Of a DNA stretch of 64,000 nucleotides, positions 46,048 through 54,276 are shown piece after piece. The position numbers and the translations under genes were made by a program. The notes under the pieces are model-generated. The model searched no databases. It was not told the DNA's origin and saw only the letters and a program-made list of their open reading frames with translations. Origin of the DNA: Comamonas thiooxydans (GTDB lineage: Bacteria > Pseudomonadota > Gammaproteobacteria > Burkholderiales > Burkholderiaceae_C); assembly GCF_000964545.1 (NCBI RefSeq), contig NZ_BBVD01000003.1, positions 62,001-126,000 on the forward strand. Reading direction: 5' to 3'. Numbering within the stretch: the first letter of the stretch is position 1; each line of letters starts with the position of its first letter.

Positions 46048-46377
46048 ATGAATAAACCACCCCGCGTATGGGTCAGCAATGCCACCCCCAAGAAAGGCGA
46101 AGTGCTGCGCGTGCGCGCGCAGATGGAACATGTGATGGAAAGCGGTCTGCGCACCGACCCGGCCACGGGCAAGGTGCGCCCGCGCAATATCGTCAGCCGT
46201 TTCGAAGCCCGGCTTGGCAACGCCTTGCTGTTCAGTTGGGAGCCCGGCATCTCGATTGCCCAGAACCCCTATATCGAGTTCACCTTTGTCGCCCGGGAAA
46301 GCGGCGAGCTGCAGATGCAGTGGAAGGACGAGCAGGGCCAGACACTGAGTGCACAGAAGACAATCAGCGTCGCCTGA
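46048..46377 (+). CDS. soxZ: Sulfur carrier complex protein SoxZ
   Basis: The 109-residue protein has the SoxZ immunoglobulin-like fold: PPRVWVSNATPKKGEVLRVRAQMEHVMESG is the usual opening, followed by RNIVSRFEA and a final QWKDEQGQTLSAQ strand. SoxZ has no signal peptide and is exported together with SoxY. AAAGGAA precedes the ATG at 46048. It is the last gene of the sulfur module and is followed by a strong hairpin. Confidence 0.92.
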   Translation: MNKPPRVWVSNATPKKGEVLRVRAQMEHVMESGLRTDPATGKVRPRNIVSRFEARLGNALLFSWEPGISIAQNPYIEFTFVARESGELQMQWKDEQGQTLSAQKTISVA

Positions 46378-46467
46378 TCGCGAGAGCCATGAGAAGTGGC
46401 GCCCCACGCTTGCCCACTACGTGTGGCCGCGGCCCCGGCGTTTTCATCTTGGGGCGGCCCGGCGATG

Positions 46468-46507
46468 AAAAAGCCCCGCCCGGTTTGCACCGGCGCGGGG
46501 CTTTTTT
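46468..46507. terminator. Bidirectional terminator between soxZ and yitT
   Basis: AAAAAGCCCCGC...GCGGGGCTTTTTT forms a long GC stem (with CCGGT/ACCGG inside) flanked by A and T runs, so it can act on both the plus-strand soxZ and the minus-strand YitT transcripts. Confidence 0.85.
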
Positions 46508-46522
46508 CATGGATGACAGACC

Positions 46523-47230
46523 TCAGTTGCCCTGATAGCGGCCGGGGCGATGGCTGATCCACAGGAACATGCTCATGATGACCGCAGCGAGCACCGAATA
46601 CGCCACACGCTCCAGCGGCACGATGGCCAGCGCCAGCAGCACAACAGTGCAGTCGATCATCATCTGCACCTTGCCGGCGCGAATGCCGTAGCGGTCCTGC
46701 AGATAGAGCGAGACGATGGTGGCCCCGCCCAGGCTGGAGTGATGGCGTGCCAGGAACAGGCAACCCGATCCCATGAGCAAGCCTCCAGCCACGGCCGCAT
46801 AAAGCGGATTCAGGTAGTCGATATGAATGAAGCGCGGGCCCACATCGGCCATCAGCGCCAGCATGGCAACCGAGACAAAGGTCTTGATCGTGAATTCCGC
46901 GCCCATGCGCTTCCAGGCAAACCAGTAGAACGGCAGATTGATGACGAAGAAAATGGCACCGAAAGGCAGTCCCGTCACATAGTGCAGCAAAAAGGCCACG
47001 CCCGCCGTGCTGCCCGTGAGCAGTCCCGCCTGCGCAAACAGCATCATGGTGATGGAGACAAACAGCGAGCCCGTGAACAGGGCCTGCGCGTCCTCGAAGC
47101 GGCCATGGCGCAGGCCCGAAGTGGCCGGCGCAGCAGCAGCGGGGGCATCCATGCGGCCGGCCAGAGCAGAGCTGGCCGAAGAAGATAGCGGTGTCGACAT
47201 GTCGGGTAAGACAGCAAGATTGATGCCCAT
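46523..47230 (-). CDS. YitT family membrane protein
   Basis: The 235-residue protein has a 45-residue N-terminal cytoplasmic region and five or six membrane helices. It shows the YitT layout: FTGSLFVSITMMLFAQAGLLTGSTAGVAFL, LPFYWFAWKRMGAEF and SSLGGATIVSLYLQDRYGI. The function of this family is not established. A second start at 47200 would shorten the leader. It is convergent with soxZ and separated from it by a bidirectional terminator. Confidence 0.82.
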   Translation of the reverse strand: MGINLAVLPDMSTPLSSSASSALAGRMDAPAAAAPATSGLRHGRFEDAQALFTGSLFVSITMMLFAQAGLLTGSTAGVAFLLHYVTGLPFGAIFFVINLPFYWFAWKRMGAEFTIKTFVSVAMLALMADVGPRFIHIDYLNPLYAAVAGGLLMGSGCLFLARHHSSLGGATIVSLYLQDRYGIRAGKVQMMIDCTVVLLALAIVPLERVAYSVLAAVIMSMFLWISHRPGRYQGN

Positions 47231-47548
47231 GATCTCGATAAAGACCGGGGCGAGCCGGTGCGGATAACACCGGGAAACCCCTTAATTTTACGGATGGACT
47301 CATGCTGTATGCACATGATTTGCTGCAACGCAACAAATCCCGAAGGGGAATTTCAGGCGCAATTCCGCCGTATATTTCACTCTTTCTAGCTTCCGTCGCT
47401 TACAGGTAAAGCGCTAATAGCTATCAATTCAGAAGCATCTCGCCCCCCGCCACCACAGCATTCAGGCCCTCTTCAGACCAGAGGCAAAAAGCCCTGTCTG
47501 CATCATCGCAAACAGGGCTTTGAAGAGATCCGGTGGCTTTGCAGGCGA
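47231..47548. other. Gene-free gap with a family B copy
   Basis: No gene is supported in this 318-nt gap. It holds the upstream region of yitT, a family B copy at about 47385-47440 (on the minus strand GAATTGATAGCTATTAGCGC followed by TTTACCTGTAAGCG), and the terminator at 47486-47523. Confidence 0.6.
47486..47523 (-). terminator. Terminator of the SmpA-like gene
   Basis: AAAGCCCTGT (488-497 of the 47 kb block) pairs with ACAGGGCTTT (512-521). The minus strand continues with a T run. It is 26 nt past the stop at 47549. Confidence 0.75.
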
Positions 47549-48055
47549 TCAGCCGCGCGACTCGTCGGGCAGGCGTTCGCGGTTGAGCGTGCGCAGCACC
47601 CGGCCATCGGAGCCAAAGGTCACCGTGAACTGCATCTCGCGCGTGGGCGGATCGATGTAGTTCCAGTCCCAGTCGGTTTCCTGCTTGAGCTTGTAAGTCA
47701 TCATCTTGGCGGGCTTGCCCAGCATGCGGCGCACCTCGTTTTCCTCCATGCCGGGCACGACCTTGGCAAACACATGCGGAGCCAGCACCTGACGCAGCGC
47801 ACTCATCTTGCCGTCCGCGCCTATGGTGATCATGTAGTTCCTGGCGCCGGCAGGCTGACGGTTGTACTCGAAGGTGCGCGAGCCATCTTCCTCGTTCCAG
47901 ATGCGCTCGGGCTCGCCAAACTTCGCACGCACATCGGCCTCGGTGGACAGGCCTTCCTCCAGCTCCTTGATCTTCTGCTCGTCACAGCCCAGCAGCGCCA
48001 GGGTGCTGATTGCAGCCGCCGCCAGGGCCGCCGTCAAACGGGAAAAAATATTCAT
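47549..48055 (-). CDS. SmpA/BamE-like lipoprotein
   Basis: The 168-residue protein has a signal peptide ending in a lipobox (ISTLALLGC, cysteine about residue 24) and two repeats of a small SmpA/BamE-type fold, one with LSTEADVRAKFGEPERIW and one with VVPGMEENEVRRMLGKPAKM. BamE helps assemble outer-membrane proteins. This double-repeat version is not standard BamE (which is about 110 residues), so a related envelope role is more cautious. Confidence 0.8.
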   Translation of the reverse strand: MNIFSRLTAALAAAAISTLALLGCDEQKIKELEEGLSTEADVRAKFGEPERIWNEEDGSRTFEYNRQPAGARNYMITIGADGKMSALRQVLAPHVFAKVVPGMEENEVRRMLGKPAKMMTYKLKQETDWDWNYIDPPTREMQFTVTFGSDGRVLRTLNRERLPDESRG

Positions 48056-48161
48056 GGGCTTGAATCACAATGCTTGCCAGACAGAATGCGAATTCTGACA
48101 TCAAGCCACCCGCGCACACGCGCCACTTTTGCAAACGCTTGTCAAAACGGAGTCATCCCCA

Positions 48162-48623
48162 GTGAGCACAACCCTAGAACAACTGTTTTCCCAATTCAGC
48201 AGCGCAGCACAGGCGGCCCGGGATCAGCAGGACAAATGGCTGATCATTGATCCCGTCTACGAACACCTGGAGACACTGCAGGACGCCGCACTGGAGCAGG
48301 TCCTGCCCCATATCCTGGCGCTGATCGAAACCTATCCCGAACTGGACTACGGCGGCCCCGGTCCGTTCGGCAGCCTGATCGAGGAGCACCCCATGGCCTC
48401 CTACACCCCGGCCTTGCTGGCGTCGCTGGAGCGCCAACCCAGCGTGCAGGTGATAGGCTGGCTGGACCGCACCATGCGCGTGGACGAGGACTTCCAGCGC
48501 AATGATCCGAACCCGGTCGGATCCGCCGAATTTGCCGCTGTGCTGCGCAAGATCGTCGATTCGCCATTGGCCTCGGACGACTGCAAGGAGTTCGCGCAGA
48601 TCTGTCTCAAGGATCTGAAATAG
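48162..48623 (+). CDS. Hypothetical helical protein
   Basis: I do not recognise this 153-residue soluble protein. It appears all-helical with acidic character; blocks include LEQVLPHILALIETYPELDYGGPGPFGSLIEE and VQVIGWLDRTMR. No signal peptide or catalytic motif is seen. A helical repeat (HEAT-like) or immunity-type protein is possible. The GTG at 48162 has GGAG upstream; a TTG at 48129 is an alternative. Confidence 0.65.
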   Translation: MSTTLEQLFSQFSSAAQAARDQQDKWLIIDPVYEHLETLQDAALEQVLPHILALIETYPELDYGGPGPFGSLIEEHPMASYTPALLASLERQPSVQVIGWLDRTMRVDEDFQRNDPNPVGSAEFAAVLRKIVDSPLASDDCKEFAQICLKDLK

Positions 48624-48685
48624 CCCGGTGCGGGCCTGGCGCCCGCGTCGGGCTAAAATCCGCTGTTCTGAGAGGTTTTACACAT

Positions 48686-48892
48686 ATGTCTTTCTTCCGT
48701 CGCCCCGACTACCGTTCCGACACCACCAACTTCATCAACGACCTGAAGCAGCAAAAGCCCGAGCTGGACAAGCAACAGCAAGCCGGTCGCGCCCTGCTGT
48801 GGGACAAGGACGTGAACTATGAAGTCTGGGAAGATCTGCGCGCCGGTCGCGTGGAACAACAGCCCTACGTGTACCAGACCAACCACTCCTGA
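48686..48892 (+). CDS. DUF3460 family protein
   Basis: The 68-residue protein is a member of DUF3460, a small family I know mainly from Burkholderiales. The pattern RRPDYRSDTTNFINDLKQQKP followed by LLWDKDVNYEVWEDLRAGRV is characteristic. It is soluble, with no known function, and often sits near the scpA gene, as it does here. Confidence 0.85.
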   Translation: MSFFRRPDYRSDTTNFINDLKQQKPELDKQQQAGRALLWDKDVNYEVWEDLRAGRVEQQPYVYQTNHS

Positions 48893-48902
48893 TCTTTTCG
48901 AT

Positions 48903-48957
48903 GAAATCAGCCTCAAGCGCTTACTCATCAAGCGCGCTCAGCTCTGCAATCCATAGC
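48903..48957 (+). repeat. Repeat family B copy
   Basis: The plus strand reads AAATCAGCCTCAAGCGCTTA, then CTCATCAAGCGCGCTCAG, similar to the in-gene copy at 61074. It fills most of the gap between the DUF3460 gene and scpA. Confidence 0.55.
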
Positions 48958-48962
48958 AGACC

Positions 48963-49820
48963 ATGAGCGAGGCTGAAGAACAGACCCTGTTGCCGGGCCA
49001 GAACCCGGACGCTTCTGATCCGTCGCCTTCGGTCGTCGATCAGGTGGCCCTGGCACGCCTGTACGGCGAGCCCCTGTTTGCGCTGCCCCAGGATCTCTAT
49101 ATCCCGCCCGATGCGCTGGAAGTCTTTCTCGAAGCCTTTGAAGGCCCGCTGGACTTGCTGCTCTACCTGATCCGCAAGCAGAACTTCAATATCCTCGACA
49201 TCCCCATGCTGGACGTGACGCGCCAGTACATGACCTATGTGGACGAGGTGCGCAGCCGCAATCTGGAGCTGGCAGCCGAATATCTGCTGATGGCGGCCAT
49301 GCTCATCGAGATCAAGTCGCGCATGCTGCTGCCGCCCAAGAAGCAGGAGGACGGCGAGGAAGCCGAGGATCCGCGCGCCGAGCTGGTGCGCCGCCTGCTC
49401 GAATACGAACAGATGAAGCTGGCCGCCCAGCAACTGGGACAGCTGCCCACCTACGGGCGCGACTTTCTCAAGGCCACGGTCTATATCGAGCAAAGCCTGC
49501 AACCGCGCTTTCCAGATGTGGAAATCGGCGAGCTGCAAGCCGCCTGGCGCGACATCCTCAAGCGCGCCAAGCTGGTGCAAAGCCACAAGATCACACGCGA
49601 AGAGCTCTCGGTGCGCGAATACATGAGCCAGATCCTCAAGCAGCTGCAGGGCCAGCGTTTCGTGGAGTTCGAGCGCATCTTCAATCCGGAAAAAGGCTCG
49701 ACCGTGCTGGTCGTGACCTTTATCGCCATGCTGGAGCTGGCCAAGGAAACGCTAATCGAAATCACCCAGGCCGAAGCCTACGCGCCCATTTATGTGCGCC
49801 TGGCCTATACCCCGGTGTGA
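48963..49820 (+). CDS. scpA: Segregation and condensation protein A
   Basis: The 285-residue protein is ScpA, the kleisin that joins SMC and ScpB in chromosome condensation. The FEGPLDLLLYLIRKQNFNILDIPMLDVTRQYMTYVDE block (about residues 55-92) is the family signature, and AAEYLLMAAMLIEIKSRMLLP follows. The acidic N-terminal extension is common in this group. scpB is not adjacent in the window. Confidence 0.95.
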   Translation: MSEAEEQTLLPGQNPDASDPSPSVVDQVALARLYGEPLFALPQDLYIPPDALEVFLEAFEGPLDLLLYLIRKQNFNILDIPMLDVTRQYMTYVDEVRSRNLELAAEYLLMAAMLIEIKSRMLLPPKKQEDGEEAEDPRAELVRRLLEYEQMKLAAQQLGQLPTYGRDFLKATVYIEQSLQPRFPDVEIGELQAAWRDILKRAKLVQSHKITREELSVREYMSQILKQLQGQRFVEFERIFNPEKGSTVLVVTFIAMLELAKETLIEITQAEAYAPIYVRLAYTPV

Positions 49821-49956
49821 GGCCGGAGAACAGTTGCAGGGCCTCGGCCTTGCAACCCTATGGCCCACCAGAAGTTCAGCAAGGGCTTACATTCGCATCC
49901 TGGGCTGCAGCACGCCAGCCTCCTGTTCCACCGCGCCTTGACGCGACACCTACGAC

Positions 49957-50595
49957 ATGACATACAGCGTCAAAGAAATTTTCTACACCTTGCAGGGCGA
50001 AGGCGGCCAGGCCGGCACGCCGGCCGTGTTCTGCCGCTTTGCGGGCTGCAATCTGTGGACCGGCCGCGAGCAGGACAGGCCCAATGCCATCTGCCAGTTC
50101 TGCGACACCGATTTTGTCGGCACCGACGGCACCCTGGGCGGCAAGTTCGCCACGGCCGATGAACTGGCCGAGCGCATCCTGAGCCAGTGGCCTGCCGACG
50201 ACAGCCGGCACCGCATGGTGGTGCTGACTGGCGGCGAGCCTTTGCTGCAGGTCGACCCAGCCCTGATCGCCGCCCTGCATGCGCGCGGTTTTCGTATTTC
50301 GGTGGAAAGCAATGGCACGGTGGCCGCACCCGAGGGCATAGACTGGCTGTGCATCAGCCCCAAGGCCGGCGCCGACTGGATTCAGCGCAGCGGCCAGGAG
50401 CTCAAGCTGGTCTGGCCTCAGCCCACGTTCGATCTGGCGGCCATTGAAGCCAGCACCGAGTTCCAGCACTATTTTCTGCAGCCCATGGACAACGCCCAGC
50501 AGGGCAGCAATATTGCCGCCTGTATCGCGCAATGCATGCAGCGCCCCGGCTGGCGCCTGAGCCTGCAAACCCACAAGCTCACGGGCATTCGATGA
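49957..50595 (+). CDS. queE: 7-carboxy-7-deazaguanine synthase
   Basis: The 212-residue radical SAM protein makes 7-carboxy-7-deazaguanine from 6-carboxytetrahydropterin in queuosine synthesis. The cluster cysteines are in CRFAGCNLWTGREQDRPNAICQFCDTDF, the variant spacing of proteobacterial QueE. SAM-binding features include LTGGEPLLQVDP. A queD-like gene follows after a family A repeat. The start at 49957 (MTYSVKEIFYTLQGEG) is the usual one. Confidence 0.95.
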   Translation: MTYSVKEIFYTLQGEGGQAGTPAVFCRFAGCNLWTGREQDRPNAICQFCDTDFVGTDGTLGGKFATADELAERILSQWPADDSRHRMVVLTGGEPLLQVDPALIAALHARGFRISVESNGTVAAPEGIDWLCISPKAGADWIQRSGQELKLVWPQPTFDLAAIEASTEFQHYFLQPMDNAQQGSNIAACIAQCMQRPGWRLSLQTHKLTGIR

Positions 50596-50599
50596 AACA

Positions 50600-50735
50600 C
50601 CCCCTGAGTCGCTTCGCGCCTTCCCCCTCTCTCGCTACGCGGGAGGGAGACGACAGCCTCGCTGCGGGGCGGCGCGGCCGGCCCAGGCCCTTGCTTGCTG
50701 TCACTGGCGTTGGTGCGTGCCGGTTGCATGCGCAA
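50600..50735 (+). repeat. Repeat family A, copy 7 (between queE and queD)
   Basis: It starts 4 nt after the queE stop with CCCCCTGAG. Hairpin 1 is CGC-ttc-GCG and hairpin 2 pairs CCCTCTC with GGGAGGG. A third stem CCTCG-ctg-CGGGG matches copy 1. The tail 'ttgcatgcgc' resembles copies 1 and 4. Confidence 0.8.
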
Positions 50736-50752
50736 AGCCAGAAATAACGTTT

Positions 50753-51118
50753 ATGCAGTTCACCGTTCACCAGCGTTTTTTCTTCGATGCCGCCCATACC
50801 CTGGAGCGGGCTATCGAGACCGAGAGCAGCCGCCGCATTCACGGCCATACTTACTGGGCGGAGGTCAGCGTGAGAGGCCCGCGCAATCCGGACAACGGCA
50901 TGGTCATCGACCTCGGCCACCTGCGCGCGCGCCTGGAGTTGCTGCGCGATCAGCTAGACCATCACTTTCTCGATGAAGTGCCGGGCCTGGGCAAGCCCAC
51001 GCTGGAAAACCTCTGTCTCTTCATCGCCAATGCCCTGGCCGACCTTGAGCCTGCGCCCAGCCGCATCCGCGTCTGGCGCGACAGCATCGGCGACGGTTGC
51101 GTGCTCGATCTGTCCTGA
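50753..51118 (+). CDS. 6-pyruvoyl tetrahydropterin synthase/QueD-like protein
   Basis: The 121-residue protein belongs to the PTPS/QueD family. Zinc histidines are visible in FFDAAHTL and RIHGHTYWAEV, and the family blocks GMVIDLGHLRA and LDHHFLDEVPGLGKPTLENLC are present. The catalytic cysteine that precedes the HGH in E. coli QueD (CGRLHGH) is replaced here: SSRRIHGH. It follows queE, so a queuosine role is likely, but the missing cysteine leaves the activity uncertain. Confidence 0.85.
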   Translation: MQFTVHQRFFFDAAHTLERAIETESSRRIHGHTYWAEVSVRGPRNPDNGMVIDLGHLRARLELLRDQLDHHFLDEVPGLGKPTLENLCLFIANALADLEPAPSRIRVWRDSIGDGCVLDLS

Positions 51119-51152
51119 AGACAGCCGCCGCATAAGCCCCGAAACAAACCCC

Positions 51153-51179
51153 AAAAAAAGGCCCCGCTATTGCGGGGCC
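51153..51179 (-). terminator. Terminator of the porin gene
   Basis: GGCCCCGC-tatt-GCGGGGCC (51160-51179) is followed on the minus strand by a run of seven T. It lies about 100 nt past the porin stop; the gap to the porin holds no gene. Confidence 0.7.
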
Positions 51180-51283
51180 AGCTTGCTGAGAGTCAGACGG
51201 CTTCCCCACCAGGAGGCCTAACTCGGCAAGATCATCAGGCAGCAGAGTGCGGCAGCCGCCGCAGCTCTTTGCTGCCCATGCTC

Positions 51284-52312
51284 TTAGAAATTGTGGCGCA
51301 GGCCGATTTCGTAGCCCGTCAGGCTCTTGCCCACAGCGGGTGTAGGGCTCAGCGACGAACCCAGCTTGCGGGAAGCCTTGTCGTCATTGCTCATGCGCGC
51401 CACGGCTGCATAGATTTCGGTGCGCTTGGACAGCTTGTAGCCATAGCCCAGAGCAAGACGCTGGGAGTCCGCATCGCTTTGCTTCTTGTCCTTGTACCAG
51501 GTGTAGGCAGCACGCAGTTCGCCGGCGCCCAGAGGCATTTTCACGCCCAGGCTGTACAGATCGACACGCTTGCCGTTGCCGCGGTCGGACGCGATCAGCA
51601 GCATGGGAGTGACAACGCCGAAGTTGTAGGAAGCGCCCAGATTCATGGTCTTATAGTCCACGCCAGCGGCAGCCGTGCCGCCGCGGGCGATGCCGTAGGC
51701 TGCGGCAACGTTCAGGGGACCGTTGGCATAGCCCAGACGCAAGCCGGTGGAGCTGGCCAGGCTGTGGTCGTCGGCCTGCTCGCCGAAGCTGTGGGTCAGC
51801 TGACCGTAGACGCCACCCAGCTTGGGCAGCAGATAGCTGATGGCATTGGAGTTGCGCTTGGGGTTGGAACCTTCGGAGGTGCCTGCAGCCGAGCCGCTGA
51901 TCAGGTTATGGCCGTTGATGGCGCCCATGCCGGTGTCGCCAAAGGCATGGAAGGTTTCCAGGTTCTGGTAGGCGGGGGTCTTGTCGCGACCCAGGCGGAC
52001 TTCACCGAAGTTGCCCAGCAGGCTGACGGTGGAGCGGCGATCGAACTTGAAACCGGAAGCCGTGCCGTCGTCCACGCTCAGGCTGCCCTCCAGCCAGAAA
52101 TCGGCCTTCAGGCCGCCGCCCAGATCTTCCACGCCGCGAAAGCCCAGACGGCTGCTGGAGTTACCGCCGTTGGCCAGGCCGGAAACGCTTTTGCCGGTCG
52201 TGGAGATGTGGGCCACCGACACGTCGGCCACGCCAAAGACGGTCACGCTGGATTGAGCCAGGGCACCGGCGGAAACGGTCAGGGCGGCAAGGGCGAGAAG
52301 AGTTCGTTTCAT
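51284..52312 (-). CDS. Gram-negative general porin (Omp32-like)
   Basis: The 342-residue protein has a Sec signal peptide (KRTLLALAALTVSAGALAQSS) and the betaproteobacterial porin opening VTVFGVADVSVAHIS. Beta strands run throughout, an acidic loop-3 candidate lies around HAFGDTGMGAINGHN, and it ends in LTGYEIGLRHNF with the C-terminal phenylalanine used by the Bam machinery. It forms anion or general channels in the outer membrane. The ATG at 52312 gives the signal peptide; the frame extends upstream without support. Confidence 0.94.
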   Translation of the reverse strand: MKRTLLALAALTVSAGALAQSSVTVFGVADVSVAHISTTGKSVSGLANGGNSSSRLGFRGVEDLGGGLKADFWLEGSLSVDDGTASGFKFDRRSTVSLLGNFGEVRLGRDKTPAYQNLETFHAFGDTGMGAINGHNLISGSAAGTSEGSNPKRNSNAISYLLPKLGGVYGQLTHSFGEQADDHSLASSTGLRLGYANGPLNVAAAYGIARGGTAAAGVDYKTMNLGASYNFGVVTPMLLIASDRGNGKRVDLYSLGVKMPLGAGELRAAYTWYKDKKQSDADSQRLALGYGYKLSKRTEIYAAVARMSNDDKASRKLGSSLSPTPAVGKSLTGYEIGLRHNF

Positions 52313-52659
52313 GCTGTTCACTTGTTTGTAGAAATGAGAAAGCCCATGCAGTACGGAAATGGCCTGCCTTGGACGGGCCCCGTCTGGGACTGAAGTCATT
52401 AAACAAAGTGAAAATGAAACATTAGTTACAACCCTTAAATTCTCAACAAAACAACAATCTCAACCACAATCGTCACATCGTCCTACATCAGCGGTTGGCA
52501 GAACTATCGACATCGAGAATGCGCAGGCGCCGCATTTCCCTGTCAATGCCCTCAATGAACTACATGGGTTTTACCGATCGCATTTAGACTTGCGTGATTT
52601 TTCGCAAGCACAGGCCTGCCCCATTCCAGCAACGCGCAAAGCGCCCCAGAGAGACAACC
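52313..52659. other. Intergenic region between divergent porin and panD
   Basis: No gene is supported in this 347-nt gap. It is AT-richer than its surroundings near 52395-52500 and should hold the divergent promoters. A small hairpin CTTGCG...CGCAAG (about 52589-52608) lies some 50 nt before panD. I could not assign convincing -35/-10 pairs. Confidence 0.5.
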
Positions 52660-53040
52660 ATGTTCCGCACCCTGCTCAAATCCAAGATCCACCGCGTCAA
52701 GACCACGCAATGCGAGCTGCACTACGAAGGCTCCTGCGCCATCGACGAGGATCTGCTGGATGCCGCCAACATTGCTGAAAACGAACAGGTCCATATCTGG
52801 AATATCGACAACGGAGAGCGCTTCGTGACCTACGCCATCAAGGGCGAGCGCGGCTCGGGCATGATTTCCGTCAACGGTTCGGCCGCTCGCCGCGCCAGCG
52901 TGGGCGATCTGCTCATCATTGCCGCCTTCGCCCAGGTTCATGAAAGCGATGTGGCCGAGCACCAGCCGCAGCTGGTCTTTGTGGACGACAGCAACAAACA
53001 GGTCGAGCTGCGCCACAAAGTGCCCACCCAGATGCTGTAA
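52660..53040 (+). CDS. panD: Aspartate 1-decarboxylase
   Basis: The 126-residue pyruvoyl enzyme makes beta-alanine from aspartate for pantothenate synthesis. The self-cleavage site is in LHYEGSCAIDEDLLDAA (Gly-Ser, near residue 24), and NGSAARRASVGDLLIIAAFA is the conserved middle block. It starts at the ATG at 52660. Its pathway partners panB and panC are 6 kb away in this window, not in the same operon. Confidence 0.95.
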   Translation: MFRTLLKSKIHRVKTTQCELHYEGSCAIDEDLLDAANIAENEQVHIWNIDNGERFVTYAIKGERGSGMISVNGSAARRASVGDLLIIAAFAQVHESDVAEHQPQLVFVDDSNKQVELRHKVPTQML

Positions 53041-53078
53041 AAACGGCTTTTGCCTCCAACACCGAGCGAGAGAACTCC

Positions 53079-53444
53079 ATGCCTCATCTGCATATTGAAT
53101 ACACCGACAACCTGACCGGCCTGAACGAGCGCGAACTGATGCGCGACATCAACGCAGTGGTCTGCTCCCATCCCACCGTTCTCGATGAAGCCGATGTGAA
53201 GGCCCGTATTGCCCGCCTGAACATGGACCATGTCTATATCGGCACCCAGCCCGAAAAGCGCGGCTTTGTCCATGTACACCTGCAGCTGATGGCAGGCCGC
53301 AGCACCGAAGCCAAGAAGCAGATGTCGGACGGCATCGCCGAAGTCCTGAGCCGCCTCGTGCCCCAGCCTGCCGATGTGATGGTGCAGCTGAGCGTGGACG
53401 TATCCGATATGGACAAGGCCACCTACTTCAAGGGTCGCCTGTAA
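53079..53444 (+). CDS. 5-carboxymethyl-2-hydroxymuconate isomerase (tautomerase superfamily)
   Basis: The 121-residue protein begins MPHLHIEYTDNL, with the catalytic proline at position 2 after removal of methionine. Blocks such as HVYIGTQPEKRGFVHVHLQLMAGRS match CHMI (HpcD) rather than the shorter 4-oxalocrotonate tautomerase. The enzyme acts in homoprotocatechuate degradation, yet no other genes of that pathway are here, so the function in this organism may be different. Confidence 0.82.
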   Translation: MPHLHIEYTDNLTGLNERELMRDINAVVCSHPTVLDEADVKARIARLNMDHVYIGTQPEKRGFVHVHLQLMAGRSTEAKKQMSDGIAEVLSRLVPQPADVMVQLSVDVSDMDKATYFKGRL

Positions 53445-53462
53445 GTCCTTCACGACTCTCTC

Positions 53463-53503
53463 AACAGCGCCCGCAGCCCATGCTTGCGGGCGTTGCTGTT
53501 TCA
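53463..53503 (+). terminator. Hairpin after the isomerase gene
   Basis: GCCCGCA pairs with TGCGGGC, with outer AACAGC/GCTGTT pairs and a short TTT run. It lies 18 nt after the stop. Confidence 0.55.
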
Positions 53504-53565
53504 GGGACATCGGCCTGAATAAAAATCGCCTTGCCTTCTCCAAAGGCACAAACAGCTCTTGAACC

Positions 53566-54249
53566 ATGAGCAGACCTGACCCTCGCCCCCGCTGCCCCCA
53601 CTGTCACCGAGCACTGCGTACCTGCATCTGCTCGCTGGCCCAGGCGGTCGCGCATCAGGCCGAAGTGCTGATCCTCATGCATCCCATGGAAGTGCATGAA
53701 GCCAAGGGCACGGGGCATTTGCTGCATCTGTGTCTGCCGCATAGCCGGGTCATGGTGGGCGAGGAATTCGATGCCACCGAGCTGGAAGCGGCTCTCCATG
53801 GAAGCTGGGCCAGCTGGGCCGATACCGATGGTGCGCCACGCCACAGCCTGCTGCTCTACCCCGATACCGCAGAGCAGGATGCCGCCCTGGGGCTGGCTGC
53901 GGCCAGCCCCCTACCCTTGCCCTGGCCGCAGCCGCCAGAGCGCCTTCGGCTGGTGGTCATCGACGGCACCTGGCGCAAAAGCCGCAAGATGCTCTATCTC
54001 AATCCTGCACTGCAAGCCCTGCCCCGCCTGCCCCTCCAAAATGTGGAGGACTCCGGCTACGCCATCCGCAAGGCCCATCTGCCAGGGCAGCTCTCCAGCT
54101 TCGAGGCAGCGGCCCAGGCCCTGGCACAGCTACACAACTGGACCGCAGATGGGTCAGCCAATGCAACACTGCATGAAGTCTTCAAGCAGTTTGTGGCGCA
54201 GCAAATGCAGCTGCGCCAACACAATCAGGCGCCCCAAAGGAGCGCCTGA
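53566..54249 (+). CDS. tRNA-uridine aminocarboxypropyltransferase (DTW domain)
   Basis: The 227-residue protein has an N-terminal zinc-type cysteine cluster (RCPHCHRALRTCIC) and a DTW domain with LVVIDGTWRKSRKM (D-x-T-W) near residue 130 and LLLYPDT upstream. Members such as TapT/YfiP add the acp group to uridine 47 of some tRNAs. The assignment to a particular tRNA position is inferred. A short hairpin terminator follows. Confidence 0.87.
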   Translation: MSRPDPRPRCPHCHRALRTCICSLAQAVAHQAEVLILMHPMEVHEAKGTGHLLHLCLPHSRVMVGEEFDATELEAALHGSWASWADTDGAPRHSLLLYPDTAEQDAALGLAAASPLPLPWPQPPERLRLVVIDGTWRKSRKMLYLNPALQALPRLPLQNVEDSGYAIRKAHLPGQLSSFEAAAQALAQLHNWTADGSANATLHEVFKQFVAQQMQLRQHNQAPQRSA

Positions 54250-54254
54250 TGTTC

Positions 54255-54272
54255 AGCCGTCAAACGGCTTTT
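54255..54272 (+). terminator. Terminator of the DTW gene
   Basis: AGCCGT-caa-ACGGCT is followed by TTTT, 6 nt after the stop codon. It sits between two convergent genes. Confidence 0.6.
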
Positions 54273-54276
54273 CGAC

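Noticed and set aside
52435..52463. TTGAGA-N17-ATTTAA as a porin promoter
   Set aside because: The -10 box matches the consensus at too few positions to support a call.
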